From contig JACTVC010000013.1 in assembly GCA_018417955.1 (NCBI GenBank), positions 186,001-250,000 of the forward strand: 64,000 nucleotides of DNA. Direction: 5' to 3'. Below the pieces are notes generated by a model that was not told the origin of the DNA, did no database searches, and saw only the letters and a program-made list of their open reading frames with translations. The translations under genes and the position numbers were made by a program. Every line of letters begins with the position of its first letter. Positions within the stretch are counted from its first letter, which is position 1. Source of the stretch: Laccaria trichodermophora. Its lineage: Eukaryota > Basidiomycota > Agaricomycetes > Agaricales > Hydnangiaceae. Shown here piece after piece: positions 35,348 to 48,161 of this stretch.

Positions 35348-37939
35348 TCATACAGACCCACCATAACGCGCACTGAAAAGTCCTTCCATGGCTTTGATTT
35401 CTGGCATGTACATGTACATGTCAGCCACTTGCCGATTGGAAGGAAGATAAAGGAAATGGGCTTACGGAGAGCGATGGTTTTGGAGTAGAAGCGGCATAGG
35501 GCTAGGTTACCTGTGTGTGGGGTAGAACCGTTAGCTTTTTCCTGGGAGGACGAAGAGGGACACGAGTCTCTTAGGAAACGAGAGAGGGAAGAAGGGAAGA
35601 AGCACGAGTATCCCGGTAGAAAGAAAGCGGAAAGCGAGTCCAGAAATACAAAATGAGTTTTCTCTCTAAGGAAGAGGAGCAACATACCCATGATATACCA
35701 CAACCCCGAAACGCCCATATCCTTCCAACATCCATTAATCTCGCCCTCCTCGTCCATTCCCCACAAAGGCTTGCACCTATCCGCCACTTCGTCTCCGCAG
35801 ATCCTGCGTATCCCGTAGTGGGCATCGGTGAGGCTTTGGTTTCAAGTCAGACACGCCCTGGACGTAGATGGAACACCCACCCTGTGCAGAAGACCACCAC
35901 ATCCGCGGAGAGCTCACTCCCGTTGTCGAATTTCAGCCCTGTCTCGGTGAACTCCGCGATTTGGCTGTCGTTCTTTAGTTTGATCTTGCCGTCGATTATG
36001 TATTGACTGCCTCCCACGTCTGTGTCAAAGGTTAAGATCAGCCCTCGATTACTTTTCAATAAAATGTTCGCGTGCCTAGGTAATATCCTCCGGCTTTCTG
36101 CCAGACGGTCAAGAGGAGGCCAGCGTCCTTGTATCCCTTGTTGGTCCTAAATCCGACTTTGTGCAGGCCTTCGATGGTATCCCTAGTTCGGATTGAAAAG
36201 GTCAGCTTCGTACAACAGCAACAACATGGGAAGGGATGACGTGCTTATCGACGTTCTCCCAGATCGCTTTCATCCCTCGGTGTGTCAAGCCCGCGATCAG
36301 TTTGTTTGGGAAAGACATGTTGAGTTTGTCTGCGAAATCTGTGGGGGGACCGTTCTCCGAATACAGACCTGTGGTTCACGATGAGACTTGAAAGGAAGGA
36401 ACCTTTGATGCGCTCGAATGGAATGCATACCTTCCAACAACATCCGCACTCCTTTCCCCGCTGAGATGATGTATGTTGAGCTACGTTGGAACATTGTCAC
36501 GTCTAGGCGTCTTCTGTCAATTGAAAGACACTTATTAGAGATGAAGAAAGAGGTCTTACCAACGCCATGATCGACATAATCGTGGGCTACAATACTTCTT
36601 CAGTCATCTGCCCACCATTTTGAGGGTCAACTCAAACGCACCAGACGTGCACGACCCAATAACGACTTCTTGCCAGGATGGTCCCTGGCGCTTTTGTGCT
36701 GCGACGAATGCAAGATCTGCCCTGTGAAGCTTTCCTAAAGTCGACGTCATTCTTCATACAGCGGTGAAGGGGGAGGGAGAGCAGGCTATACCATTCCAGA
36801 CAGATGGGATGTAACCCTCGCCGCCTTTGAACCCGACTGCAAAGACAACATGCTTGACTTTGAAAACGCGGTCTTGCCCATTTGCTTGCCTTACAACTAC
36901 GTTCCACAACTTCGTTTCCTCGTCCCGAGTCGCTTTAGTCACTGTTGAGGAGGTCCAGACGTTTAGCTCTAGGGCCTCGGCGTAGAATTTGAGCCAGTTG
37001 GCGAGCTGGACGGGTGTTAGCTTCGAGTTGACTCTGACTCAATGGCGTTCGCACCTTTTGAGCTGGGGCGAAGACGGGCCAGGTCGAAGGGAACCTAATA
37101 CAACACTTCTTAAGTTCTCTCACGATACAAATAGGAAGGAGATACCCACGGGAGGTAAGGGAATTGACCGTACCCTTCAAAGCTCTCGACGTCAGTTAAT
37201 CAGACCAGCACGCAGGCAGCAACACTTACAAACGGGATCGTGAAGGCACAATGCTTCATACCTCTCCCTCCAGTTATCTCCTATGCTCTCGTTCTTTTCG
37301 ATCACCAAAGTGGGTACATCCAACGTTTTCAGACGTGCAGCCTCCCCCAATAATGAGGACAGTCGGGCTTGCTCCTTCGAAAGCGACTTCCTTTCGCCGG
37401 GCCTCTTCCCATTTACCGTGGTTCGGCTCTGGGCCTCGTAACTCGCCAATCTTTTCCGGGAACCCTTTCAGGCTGTCGAGGGTGGCGAAGATGGATTGGC
37501 CCTTCCACTCGACCTGATCTCCAATTTTGATAGGCACGAGCCTCTCTCGAACGTGAACAGGAGCTGGATCAACGCGAGATCGGGATGAGGTTGTTGGAAT
37601 TGAGGCTTGAGGTCATCGCTGAGCTTAACGTTCTGAATCTGCGCATCAGCTGGTCGGTCCACGAGGAAGGCTTTGAGCGTGGCTGTTCCTCCGAATGTTC
37701 GTAGATCCCAGGTGAGGGCGAGGATGTCTCTCCAGTAGAGATACGGACGATGATGATGCTGTGGTGGTGGTGTTGGCAGACTCTGGCAGGAGGCTTGAGG
37801 AGAAGTATGACTCCACGAGAAGGCTGGTTATGCCTTCTATGTCGCCCGTTTCTGCAAACTTGGCAAAAGATGAAAGCCAAGTCGAAGCGACGGCCGTGGC
37901 ATCGACGTCGGTAGGAATGGTCGTTCCCAGCTTGGACAA
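35348..37939 (-). pseudogene. Flavin monooxygenase, frameshifted (copy 2)
   Basis: Paralogue of the FMO at 9827-12481 with the same exon order. Compared with copy 1 it has three frame-breaking deletions: 2 bp near 37740, 28 bp near 37544 and 20 bp near 37340. The 20-bp loss removes the FAD Rossmann core GHSGLEV (the frame reads GGGCTSEN.. afterwards). Elsewhere motifs are well kept (DVGGSQYIIDGKIKLKNDSQIAEFTETGL, DVVVFCTGW, LWGMDEEGEINGCWKDMGVSGLWYIMG). At the site of copy 1's nonsense codon it keeps CGA. Confidence 0.85.
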
Positions 37940-38255
37940 GGTGGGAAGGGATGCCTCGATTCGATGTAGTTCATTGACGATTCAGTCCTGTGAGCTCATT
38001 GTGATGGAAGAGGATGAGACAGGGCAGTGTTCCACTTAGCCGCACCAAATCCTCAAGCGGGTTTATATCACGATAGGTCGGAAATACGGTAGTTCTAGCG
38101 TCATGGCTGCTTCCAAAAGATGTCACTGCCGCGGACCGAAGTCGAGTTCGGTCAAGAGTTCTGTGACTTGAAAATGGCAGAACGTGAAGCAGAGACTCGT
38201 TGGCAGAGAGGTCTTGCAAGTCAAACATCGACAAATACACGCGTCGCGTTGCAGC

Positions 38256-38945
38256 CTCAAACATCGCCTTTATCTTTCAGAAAAGGTGTGTTTCATTCAT
38301 TTGCGACGATTTTTTCATTTTTTGTTTCATTCTTTTCCAGGGAAAATGAAACACCTTTTGCCTCATTCTGTTTCATTCTCACTTCTGTCTCATTCCTGCC
38401 AGAAAGAATAAGTTTGATTCTGCTTCATTCATTCCTGACAATTATTTCATTCTTTGTTTCATTATTGCCAGAGAATTGAATATTTCATTCTTTCTGGACA
38501 GTTATTTCAATGATGTAGTACATGCACAAATAAGGAAATAATATACAAATGATGCCTGATATGGGTTGTTCCCTTATGCAGTGGATTGAGGGGCCATATG
38601 GGGGTATTTTTGGATTTGAGGCAGATATATGCAAAGAGCTAGCAGTGGTGTTGCCAAATAGGGCACTTACATTTTGTTCCCATCAATTACATAATCACCT
38701 CCCATCTCACAATGGAATGAAACACATGCACCAAAATGAATGAAACAAAAATGAGGCAGCTCAATGACATAGATGAAGCCAAAATGAAAGAAATTCCAGT
38801 TCATCGCAAGCAGTTCTATTTCATCACCATGGACAGGAATGAAACAGGAATGAAAAACTGTTTCATTCCAACATGGTAGCTGATCAAGATGGCCTGTGGC
38901 AACTGCCACATTTACATGATGTAAATGGTAGCTACCAGTCATTGC
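38256..38945. repeat. TTTCATTC-rich low-complexity segment
   Basis: Irregular repeats of TTTCATTC and its complement GAATGAAA fill this stretch, which separates the end of duplication copy 2 from the truncated gag-like gene. A short palindromic end-like sequence (GGTAGCTACC) lies at 38927-38936. It resembles the composition of the 52.7-53.2 kb minisatellite but no unit alignment was made. Confidence 0.55.
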
Positions 38946-41396
38946 AGAAGGTCATCTCGTCAAACTCAAACGTTCAGTCTCGCACCCATTCCTCGTCCAG
39001 AAAGTGGGCTTGAATTCCTATCATCATGTTGTCCCAGTTGCTTGAGAAGTAGGTTCTGTTGGGAGTGGGTAGAGTTTCCCACCAGCTTAGGGCATATGAG
39101 GTCCACTTGAAAGGGGCTAGCTGAGCTATCCCTTCCTTCATCTTGGAGCTCAAGGCAGCCAAGAAGCCCATACCACTCAAGTAATCTATGGCAGTTTCCC
39201 CTGCGCCATCCCATTCAGGTAAGACATTGGCATTCAGTTTACAATTGATTTGCCATTCTTCAGGAGTTCGCCACCATGGAGGGTAGTTTGGGTCTTGAGG
39301 GTCAGGATTATTATTGTTCCCGTTTCCACCTCCACCACCGCCTCCTCCACCACTGGGCTCGCCTCCTCCTCCTCCCCCTCTGTTGCCTCGAGGAGGAACA
39401 TACCAACTGCTAGGAGGGGGGTTGCCCTGAGGAGGGTTACCCCTTCAACCGGGGTTATTACCATTACCAGAAGAGGAGGATCCTCCTGATGGGGGTCCTC
39501 CGTTACCACAAGCAGGGATCCTTCCTTGTTCTCTGTTGTTGTCGGTTCGTTCGACAGGTCTAGAACTATTTTGACTATTCCTGTTACAGAAGACATAGCT
39601 GGTCCATGACTTAGGGCTTGGTATGCGTGTGTTTGACACTGCAGGTACCCTCGCTTCATTATTGTTGAGTCCTGAATTTACTGTTTCAGGACCGTTATTG
39701 GTAGTGGTAGTCCTTTCAGAAGGAGCTCCTACCACAGTCACGCCGACTCTTCCCAATCCTGGTAGTCGAGTTACAGGATGTCTTCTGGATAATAGCACAG
39801 AAATGGAATTAGGGATAGGAGGCTCAGTTGCAAATCAGATGCTTTGACCTTCACTCGCTGTGAGGTTTCGCGCGATGGGAGGTCCTGTAGTAGGAGTAGT
39901 CGAACTACTGGAAGAGGCGGACTTAGCTCCGTCGTTGTCCCTTAGTACACGGGGTCGGTGTACCGAGAATTCTTGGGGTTTAGGTTGGCCTTTATATGCT
40001 CTATCATGCAGATATGCAGCGATCTCGATCAAGTCCTCCAGCATTTGATTGAAGTACTCCGGTCTGGCTAGAAGTTTCCCTACTTCCTTCCTAGCTGATC
40101 CAGTACCATAGAGAGACCATAAGGACAATCTAGAAGACTCGTAGGAACTAATAGACATTTTATCAGTCTCCGCTCTGTATATTCATGTGAGGGCATTTAT
40201 CTCTCATACGAGATGCTTGGATGCCACAGTCATACGATACTGCAGTACTTTGTAAGTAGCTAAGATTTCCGTACGACTTGTATGATAAGCCAGTAGTTGA
40301 AGAAAAGAGAATCCTTGATTGAGTATGAATCGATCTTGCTCTTGCTTGTTGAAGAACTCAGTGAGTACTTGTAGGATTTGATCCACAGTCACTATTACTT
40401 GAGCTACTTGTAGTAGTCGAGTCCGCTCGACCCCGTAGTGGATTCCTTGTCCCATATAACGTACTAGGTCATCCCTAGTAGGCTCGTACGCAGTGAAGTC
40501 CTTTATCACTGAGCCTATGAACTCCCACCGGCAATCCCTAGGCATCTTATACACCATTTCGACTGTGCACCTCAGACGGTTGCATTCCTCCTTTGTTCGT
40601 CCAGGTAGAACACTGTCAATAGCTTCTAGGGGTACTAGGACATCTTCGTCAACAGCGGGATTGAAGGCTCTGTACATTCAATTTGCAGATTCGGAGATGG
40701 ACTCCACCCATATAGGAATGCCTTTTACCTCTTTGATGTCATAGAAGACTGAATGGAATGGAGAGGAATCTTCAATTCCTCCTGATGGCTTCCTATGTTG
40801 TTCGTCATGTCCATGACAATCCTCATGGTCATGGTGATTTTCCTGTTTGCCTTGATTCGGAGACAAAGCTCTAGTTTTGTCATCTGCGTTCATAGAGGGA
40901 GCAGGGTTGGTGGAAGCTGCGTGCTGGGACGTGCTACTGTAGGAAGGTTTGCTCTTTGCCTTGTTGGCATTGGTAGGTCTGGGGTTGCTTGCACTCTGAG
41001 AAGCAGTGGGTGGTTTCGTCGTGCCCTTCTGTACTTAACTCTCCCCCATGTATTCCCACTGGAATCCGGCAGACCACCAGAATCCCACTGTAGTCCGGGT
41101 AAAGTCCGGCGTTCCAGCTGCAGTCCTGGGGGAATATGGTAGGACTGCTTTCCTACTCTATTCCCATATGATTCCGGTGGGAATCCAGTAGGAATCCCAA
41201 CTCTATTTATTATAATTTAGACATCATGTGACTGATTCTGAAAGTCATGTGACTTCATGCCTATCATATTTATGATATAATAGAGTCAGCCAATTTATTA
41301 TTATATTCTGTTCTATGATAACCTCAAGAATAGTTATATAGATTAAAAATTTAATATATTAAAGTAATACACAAAAGTTATTTTACAATATTCTAA

Positions 41397-41695
41397 GTTA
41401 AAGGAAGGGGGGAGGAGGGGGGCAGGAATGGAGGAAGGAGGGGGTAGACAGGGAAGGGGGAGGGAAAAGGAAGGGGGAAGGGGGTAGGGACAGGCAAAAG
41501 GAAGGGGTAGGGACAGGCAAATGAGCAGGGACAGACAGAGAAGGGGGGAGGGGAAGGAAAGGGATACATGGAAATGGGGAGGGACAGGGAAGGGGAAAGG
41601 AGGGAGGGACAGGGGAGGGGAAAGGGAAAAGGAAAGGAGGAAGGGGGGAGAGACAGGGAAGGGGGAAGGGAAAAGGAAGGGGGGAGGAAGAATGG
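41397..41695. repeat. Polypurine tract
   Basis: About 300 bases almost wholly of A and G on the plus strand (AAGGAAGGGGGGAGG-like). The many open frames here are composition artefacts. Confidence 0.85.
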
Positions 41696-42471
41696 TTGCT
41701 GTGCTTGTTGTTGACGTGGCCGTCCATTGGCATTGACATCGTCTGCTGGCATCGACGTCGTCCATTGGCGGTGTCATTGTCTGCTGGCATCATTGTTGTC
41801 CGTCAGCAGCATCGTTGATACGGATGAAACCATTTCACCTGTATAAAATTCGATTTTAACGATTTTACCGATAAAAGTCATCTCTAATAAATACACTACG
41901 TACAATTGCAATGATACAAAGAGTCAATGCGCATACCCGGCGCAGTTGACTAAAAATGCAAATGCGTGGAATCTGAAAATAGGACGAAGGCCTTGGAACT
42001 GGCAGCAGTACGCGTCGTGACATTATACTTGGATCCTATCTAAGATTCACCTACCATGAAATAGAGCACGAAGAGGTTCTAGAGTAAACACCCAACGCAG
42101 GGAGAAGAATTGCATTACTACTAAAGGGTTTAGAAACACATAATGGATTTATTGTGAAAAACTCGTGTTTATACAAGAAATACAGAAAAGACGACTTAGA
42201 CGCCTAAATGGTATGTCTGAAATATTGAGAGACTAAACTACGCCTAGACAGTAAATGTGCGAAGACTCAGTGTGGCTCATGGCCATTCAGAAAGTCATGT
42301 ACGGCAGTTCCCGCGTACGCATCAAAGACTGATGCGTCTGGACGTCACAAGTACAAACATAAGAAAAAGACACATTCTATTATATGAAATATAATAAGAA
42401 CCCCCTGACAATTAAGAAAGACATTTGAAAACACCTTCGGAGTGTCTCCTGACCTCCGTAATGAAAAGACG

Positions 42472-44055
42472 CAGTACTTATCAGTCCCCCACTGATTCCT
42501 GCAGGACTCACAGGATTCCTGGGGATTCCTGGGGATTCCTGAGGATTCCTGAGGATTCCTGCAGGACTACACCATAATTTTGGCAAATTTGAGTTTTAGG
42601 AGAAAAATTCTGTCAAGTCCTCAGGATTCCTGAGGACTACATGACATTTAACCATCTGTGACCTGTTTAAACACTTCCTCTAACTTCCTTTATGAACTTA
42701 ACTCTGTTTCCATCCTTAAAGCATTCATATATCAATACATAATAGAATTTAATTCTATTTTAAATGACATCAAAATTAATTTATAAGTATATTAAAGGGA
42801 GGGGGGAAGGAGGGACAGACAGGAAGGAGGGTACAGACAGGGGTAGGAAGGAGGACAGGAAAGGGAGAACAGACAGGAAGAGAGATGGAGAGGAAGGAGG
42901 ACAGGATGGGAGAACAGACAGGAAGGGAGATGGAGAGGAAGGGGGGACAGACAAGGAGGGGGGAACAGACAGGGAGCATTGCCGCTCGTCGGTGGCGGCC
43001 TTGTTCGCCGTTCGTTGGCAGTGGTGGGGGGGTCATTCGTGTCTGTCTGTGGGCGCTCATTGTCCGCGGGCGCTTGTCGTTCGTGGGTGGAGGGTCGTCG
43101 TCGTCTGTGCGTGGGCATTGTCGTCCGTGGATGGGGCGCCATCGTGCATGGGGGGCTCGTTGTCGTCCGTGTGCGCTCGTGGGTTGTCGTTGTCTGTGGG
43201 CACTCGTCGTTGGCAGGTACGGGGTTGTCGTTGTCCGTGGGTGGGGTTGTTGTCCTTGTCCATGGGCGCTCGTCGTCCGTGGGTGGTGGCGGAAGGTGGT
43301 GGTGTGGTTGTCCGTGGGCGCTCGACATTCATCGTCGTCTGTGGGTCGTCGTGCGTGTTCGGTGTCGTCGTTTGTGGGCGCCGTGGTCGTTTGCGGGTGG
43401 TGGGCCTCATTCGTGTGTCGTGCCGTGACGTGGCATGGCCATGTCGTTTCCGTCATCAGCTGCGTGTGCCGTGGGCATTGTAAGCGGTCGTCATTGTTGT
43501 TATCGTCGATGTCGTGGTTGTGGTCGATGTCGTCGTGGTCGTCGTGTGTTGTTGTCGTGACGTGGCATTGCCACGGTGTTTCTGTCGTCGTCCGCGTGTG
43601 CTGTGGGGTTGTAAGCGGTTGTGGTCGACGATGTTGTTGTTGTCGTCGATGTTGACGTGGTCGTGGTTGTCGATGTTGTCGTGGTTGTCGTGGTCAGGTG
43701 TTGTGTCGTTGTTGTGTCGTTTTCGTTGTGGTGGTGGTCGCAGTTGAAAGAGAAAGGTGACGTGACGTGTCACATATGAAAACTATGATCAACAAACATG
43801 TGCACAGGATGCATCGCATCACGTGATACATTCCAAGCACATGTTCATGGGTCATGTGACTCATCAAATGCATCAATCCTGGGACTAGTCCTGTCTGAAA
43901 ATCCTCAGGACTGTCTTCAGTCCTCAGGAATGGACCCCCACAGGACTGAAAAAATTGGCTGGTACATCAGCCAATACTCAGTCCTGGGACTGTGCAAGAA
44001 TCCTCAGGAATCCTCAGGAATCCTGCAGGAATCAGTGGGGGACAATAAAGACCTC
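42472..44055 (+). mobile_element. Short KDZ-like element, copy L
   Basis: The element runs from CAGTACTTATCAGTCCCCCACTG to CAGTGGGGGACAATAAAGACCTC. It is near-identical, in inverted orientation, to copy R at 57725-59298, differing by one extra 10-bp unit (TCCTCAGGAA) near 43995. The middle is a GTCGTCGTCCGTGGG-type degenerate minisatellite and a GGAAGGAGG purine tract, so the long frames on both strands are not believable genes. The flanking octamers (AAAAGACG and AAGTTGTC) do not match, so no target duplication is visible. Confidence 0.85.
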
Positions 44056-45649
44056 AAGTTGTCTCAGGACATCCTGTGATGCCTTGTGACACCCTGGGAA
44101 AAAGCTTACAAACATGTTTGTCCCAGGAAAAAAGTGATTTTCCTGATGTGCTGGTGGTGGTGGTTTGGAGAAAGGAAGCCATGTCACACGTTGTGACAAT
44201 GGCATCTTGTTTGTATTCCCACATGAGATCACATGTATATCTCACATGCATCTGATCTCATGTGTGGGAATTTTCATCTATCCCATGGAATTCCACCAGA
44301 TGGTCCATGGATTTGGCAAAAATTTCACAGAATCCAGTGGGACTCAATAGGGACTGACAAGACATAATAATAAAAATACTATTCTGTGCACAGTCCCACA
44401 AAATGCCAAATTCCGTGATCAGTCCCACAGAATTCTGGGACTGAGGTGGGATTCCGGGTGGAATTAGTGGGGGAGAGTAAAGACCTTGTGCCCTTAGAGG
44501 GCGTGGGCATTCGACTCGCGCTTATAGAAGCAGCAGGATTCGAGGGGGTTTCGGTCTGGGGACCTAAGAGCACAGGTCCTGTATTGGGTAAAGGATTGTA
44601 GTTTGAGGGTTGAACAGTGTCGGGGTCGAGTTCTTCCGTCATAGCTACCCCTTTTCCTTTCTTCTTCACTGTCAGCGGGGTTATGATTTCACAACTGGCG
44701 GAGTTGTTCGTATTGCACATTTTAGTTCTGGAACTTTCATCTCCAGCAGCAGGGCTTAGCGAGCTCATTGGAGAGAGAGGTAAGGAGGTTTGCTGGCAGC
44801 TGCCTGGTTTAAATGGAGGCGGCTGATGGTCTGGGCATAGGCACTGTGGGTGCCCTTCAGGGTTCCTGATTGCCAGGGTCGTCCTAGTAGGGGAAATCAG
44901 GCAGACGAGGTCTCGATTCTCAAGGTCGTTCACGCGTCTGTTGCGGGCATAGCTCATTTGGTTTGGGAGAGAGTTGAGGTTATCGTAGTTTAGTGGATTT
45001 AAAATGATCTGAGTAATCGAAGATGAGGAATCGCCATTCCGTCATACTGAGTTGTTACCCTTGGAAGCAGTGAGCAATTGTGCTATCGTAGGTTTGGGAA
45101 CGGAGTGAGCAATGAGTTGGTTTGGTGAATCGTCAAGACATAGAGTTGTTGAGGACGAAGTATCATCGTCAGGCCCAGAGGAGTTGTCACTCTCGAAAGC
45201 AGCGGAATTTTGCACTGACGAGGTGATGGATAAGGTCAATCTGGCTGAGTTGATGACAGACTTGTCTTTGTCTGGTTGGGGTTTTGCAGGTGTAGTTGAG
45301 AGTCTGGGAATCGTCGTGAGTCGACGGATTTCAGTGATGAGACTTACCTTTGATCGTCTCCTCATACTCCTGCACTCAAGGACTTCATCTTGATGAATTC
45401 CACGGTGCCCCCACCATTGTGAAATCGTAGTATTGTTCTGGACCTCTTGAGGAGTTGGTGAGCATACGGAGCAAGAGGCAGAGTTAGCAAGTCGATCGTG
45501 AATTAAGGTTGGTGGCGCAGTTCTGCATGACGGATGAGTGCCTAATACGTCCTGTGACCCTGGATCGGGAGTGTTGTCACCTGACGCAGGGCTCTTATAT
45601 CCCATAGGGGAGGTGTAAGTCATATCCGTGACCCAATCCACATGATTGT

Positions 45650-46059
45650 ATAGATGTTGTGTAAAAAGGTGAAGTCTACTTCACGTACTCAATATTATAT
45701 AACTAGTAGCAAACATTAGTAAATAAGATGATCCAAGTGTCATGCAAGAGACAGGGGTATCCCTACACCGTTACAATCGTCCTAGTGATAGAAGTGAGCA
45801 CTGCATGGGACCGAACTAGTTTGGCATCTTGCTAATGTTTTATCCACCCAGGTTACATTTTCACACCAGGTAAGCACAGTAAGCTGCTCCAGAAGCTGCA
45901 GGCAAGCAGTGCAGCAATTGTGAAAGGGACACTGAACTTTGGTAAATGGACTTGTTGCATATCTGATCTGCCTGTCTTCAGTATACACATCCCAAGTGCA
46001 ACTGGTCAATTGGGGGGGTAGGGGGAGGGTTTTGTCAGCTTGGTTAATGATTGGTTTGG
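45650..46059. other. Spacer
   Basis: A short minus-strand frame (46009-45782, Cys/Thr rich) is present but has no recognisable domain. Nothing else was seen. Confidence 0.4.
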
Positions 46060-46668
46060 TGGTTACCCATGCTCAAAGGAGCTTGTGTGGGGGCCATGGA
46101 TGAGGGTCTTACGAGGTTGTCATAGATGCCCCTGTGCCCTGAGATAGCCCTGGAACAATGGTGGCAATCTCCTCTAATCTCCTCCAGCTTAATTACAGCA
46201 GTTATACTTGGCGAGATCGGCTGTCACTCTGACAACTCTAGTGCAGAATGAATTGAACTAAAAAGACAACAATAGTAGAAGCCTTTTACACTGTTGCTAA
46301 GATAACCTGAATTCAATGAAACTTGCCTCTGTAGAAAGGATTAACATTCTTCTGGAGGATATTGAAAAGAAAGGTATCAATGCAACACTGAGAGGCATAT
46401 CACTCAACAAAGATGCATGAAAAACATGCAGGATTGTGACCAGTATCAACATATACCCAATATCACTCAGAGACTGAGCAAGGGATCCAAAAGATGGGGA
46501 GCACCAGGGAAGCGAGCAACTGTAAATCAGCTGGGAGTGATGGCCAAGCCATCACTCCGTAAATCCAGTAAATCTCTCAGAAATAAGTCCTTAGGTGCAC
46601 TTATGCATTCATATTTGGACTTTACACCATCGGACTACATAGAAAACTGTGTTCTTCCTAATGCCTGA
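46060..46668 (+). pseudogene. Relic of an unidentified coding sequence
   Basis: One plus-strand frame starting near 46060 (VTHAQRSLCGGHG*GSYEVVIDAPVP*DSPGTMVAISS..) holds about a dozen stops. Each is TGA, TAG or TAA reachable from CGA, CAG or CAA by C-to-T change, and the residues between look coding. The first part has the spacing of a KOW-type motif (..GxxG..VV.., then ..VAI..), but this is only a guess. The family is not identified. Confidence 0.35.
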
Positions 46669-47183
46669 TGACTTGATAGCACCATAGTAGACTGATTTGT
46701 TGTCCTTGCCCACACATGTTGTTTATTCTACCATACATTTTTATCTGTATGTAGTCAAGCATAAGTCCAATGCGAAGTTTACAATGCATAGTTGACATGT
46801 GAGGCACAAAAGTGTGTGACTCATCATTGAGTGTTTGAATGTTGCCACCTGTTTTCCCTTCATCTATCTTTTTCTGCCCAGCGTGTGCATGCTGCACACT
46901 GCTCACCTTGCCTATGTCACTTTGGTATATCTGAGCACCAGCAAGTGAGCAGCTGCTGCATAGGCCAGGCAGAAATAACTGGGGCTGCAGTTGTTCACTA
47001 TCTGCACCATGCCACAACACCATCTCTGCTGCTCATTCACAGACCCACTTCATTCTCAACTATAATAATGCTGTGTATTTGATGTTGCCAAGTCAAAAAC
47101 TTTTGGAAAGGAGAGTCTGTAATCAGGAGGTTACATCCTCAACATTTTCCTCTGTCCTCCCTTCTCTAGGCCTCTTAGAAATT

Positions 47184-47655
47184 ATGGGTATCCCTAGCAT
47201 CTGGAATGTACAACACTCAAATCTTTTGTGGTCCCCCCAAAACTGATTGTCTTTATCAGATTCTGCTGAAAGCAATGCAATCACGCTGTTTCACTGAGCT
47301 CACAGTTTTAGAAGGGTTTGAGGCAAATCGGCATGGAGCTTGGACCCTCATGATTGGTGTTGATGCAAGGTATAACATTTATATCTCATCTATTAATGAG
47401 GGAAGCTAATTCAGTTACTGTCAGCATTTGGCTGAACCAGACACAGTCAATCTTCCATGTACCGGGCATGCATTACCAGGCTGGTGAAAACCCCGAGCTC
47501 TGAACCCTTTTCTATCACCTCGCATGCTTCTGCAAGCTCCCAATCCACCTCATTTTTGTTTTTGATGGAGAACACTGTCCATCCATTAAATTAGGCATCA
47601 ACATTTGCACCAAGGCACATGCACTGATGAGCTCATTCCAGGAGCTCATTGAGTA
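47184..47655 (+). pseudogene. XPG/GEN1-type nuclease N-terminal relic
   Basis: Begins MGIPSIWN, typical of Rad2/XPG-family nucleases, which cut branched DNA. It continues in another frame with ELTVLEGFEANRHGAWTLMIGVDA, an intron-like stretch (about 47370-47428, ending CTGTCAG), then QAGENPEL*TLFYHLACFCKLPIHLIFVFDGEHCPSIKLGINICTKAHALMSSFQELIE. Stops include TGA at 47501-47503 (CGA would give PELRTLF) and TAA near 47651. It ends at the left border of the KDZ element. The catalytic acidic residues of the I-region are not present. Confidence 0.7.
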
Positions 47656-48044
47656 ATATGGCTTAGTTTCCATACTGTTGAGCTCATCTCCTGACTTACT
47701 GAGGTCTTTACCATCCCCCATGAGTTCCGGCAGAATCTGGCGGATTCCAAGTGGAATGTCGGAATTCCATGGAATTCCGACAGAAACCAGTTGGCTGGAG
47801 CCTCAGCCATTCTGGTTTCCAATTCCATGGAAATTCCAATGGAATCCGACAGAATCCAGTGGAAATGGTTGGAATCCAGGAGCCTCCTGGAACAGTTTCC
47901 ATTGGAATCCATTGGAATTCCAACCAGATTCCATGGAATTCCAATGGAAAGTATATTCCAGTCAAATTCCAACAGATTCTGACAGATTCCAATGAATTCC
48001 AATATTTGTTGTTGTTATTATAATATATAAAAAATAAGTGGATG

Positions 48045-48118
48045 CATAAGGATTGAACTCTAGCCTCAGGAGATGTCACATGAATTCCCAGCAGCAATAT
48101 TTCCACTACACCATATGG
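48045..48118 (-). ncRNA. Possible tRNA-derived SINE or tRNA relic
   Basis: On the minus strand an A-box-like TGGTGTAGTGG is followed 35-40 bases later by a B-box-like GAGTTCAATCC and then, shortly after, a T run (TATTTTTTAT) that could end Pol III transcription. Acceptor-stem pairing is poor, so this is not a functional tRNA. It may be a SINE head. Confidence 0.35.
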
Positions 48119-48161
48119 CTGTTAAAATTCTAGCAACATTTATTCTATATAACCCACCCTC

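Larger units (their letters stand above)
23176..38255. repeat. Segmental duplication, copy 2 (direct)
   Basis: Second copy of the block at 1-12785, enlarged by a hAT element (23244-26837) and carrying a MULE-like relic at 31208-32700 in place of copy 1's 5826-6890. Homology fades at about 38255, where TTTCATTC-rich DNA begins. Confidence 0.9.
41029..44487. mobile_element. Non-autonomous KDZ-like element inside the gag-like gene
   Basis: Perfect 8-bp target duplication GTGCCCTT (41021-41028 and 44488-44495). Ends are CTGTACTTAACTCTCCCCC and, reverse-complemented, AAGGTCTTTACTCTCCCCC, the same two end types as the coding KDZ element at 47701. It contains no credible gene. Inside are an AT-rich stretch, a polypurine tract and the complete nested element 42472-44055. 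Confidence 0.85.
38962..45641 (-). pseudogene. Gly-rich gag-like retroelement protein, split by an insertion
   Basis: Removing the nested element 41029-44487 and one 8-bp target copy joins 45641 to 38962 into one frame of about 1,070 codons. The C-terminal part is gag-like: GGGGGGEPSGGGGGGGGGNG, PWWRTPEEWQINCKLNANVLPEWDGAG, FKWTSYALSWWETLPTPNRTYFSSNWDNMM, DEEWVRD. Upstream is Ser/Pro-rich. All seven in-frame stops I could place (45042, 40678, 40204, about 40187, 39835, 39445, about 38962) are TGA. No protease, RT or integrase and no LTRs were found; the 3' part is lost at about 38945. Assignment to a Ty3-like gag is by similarity of the WWETLP region only. Confidence 0.65.

Noticed and set aside
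41343..41793. Pro/Phe/Ser-rich frames on minus strand
   Set aside because: They arise from the polypurine tract.
42764..43655. Several 150-256 codon frames on both strands (also at 58115-59006)
   Set aside because: They overlap each other in several frames on both strands and follow GTC/GAC-rich repeats inside a transposable element. There are no domains and the composition is biased.
48045..48118. Functional tRNA gene
   Set aside because: A- and B-box-like motifs are present but the acceptor arms do not pair. It is kept only as a low-confidence SINE/tRNA relic.
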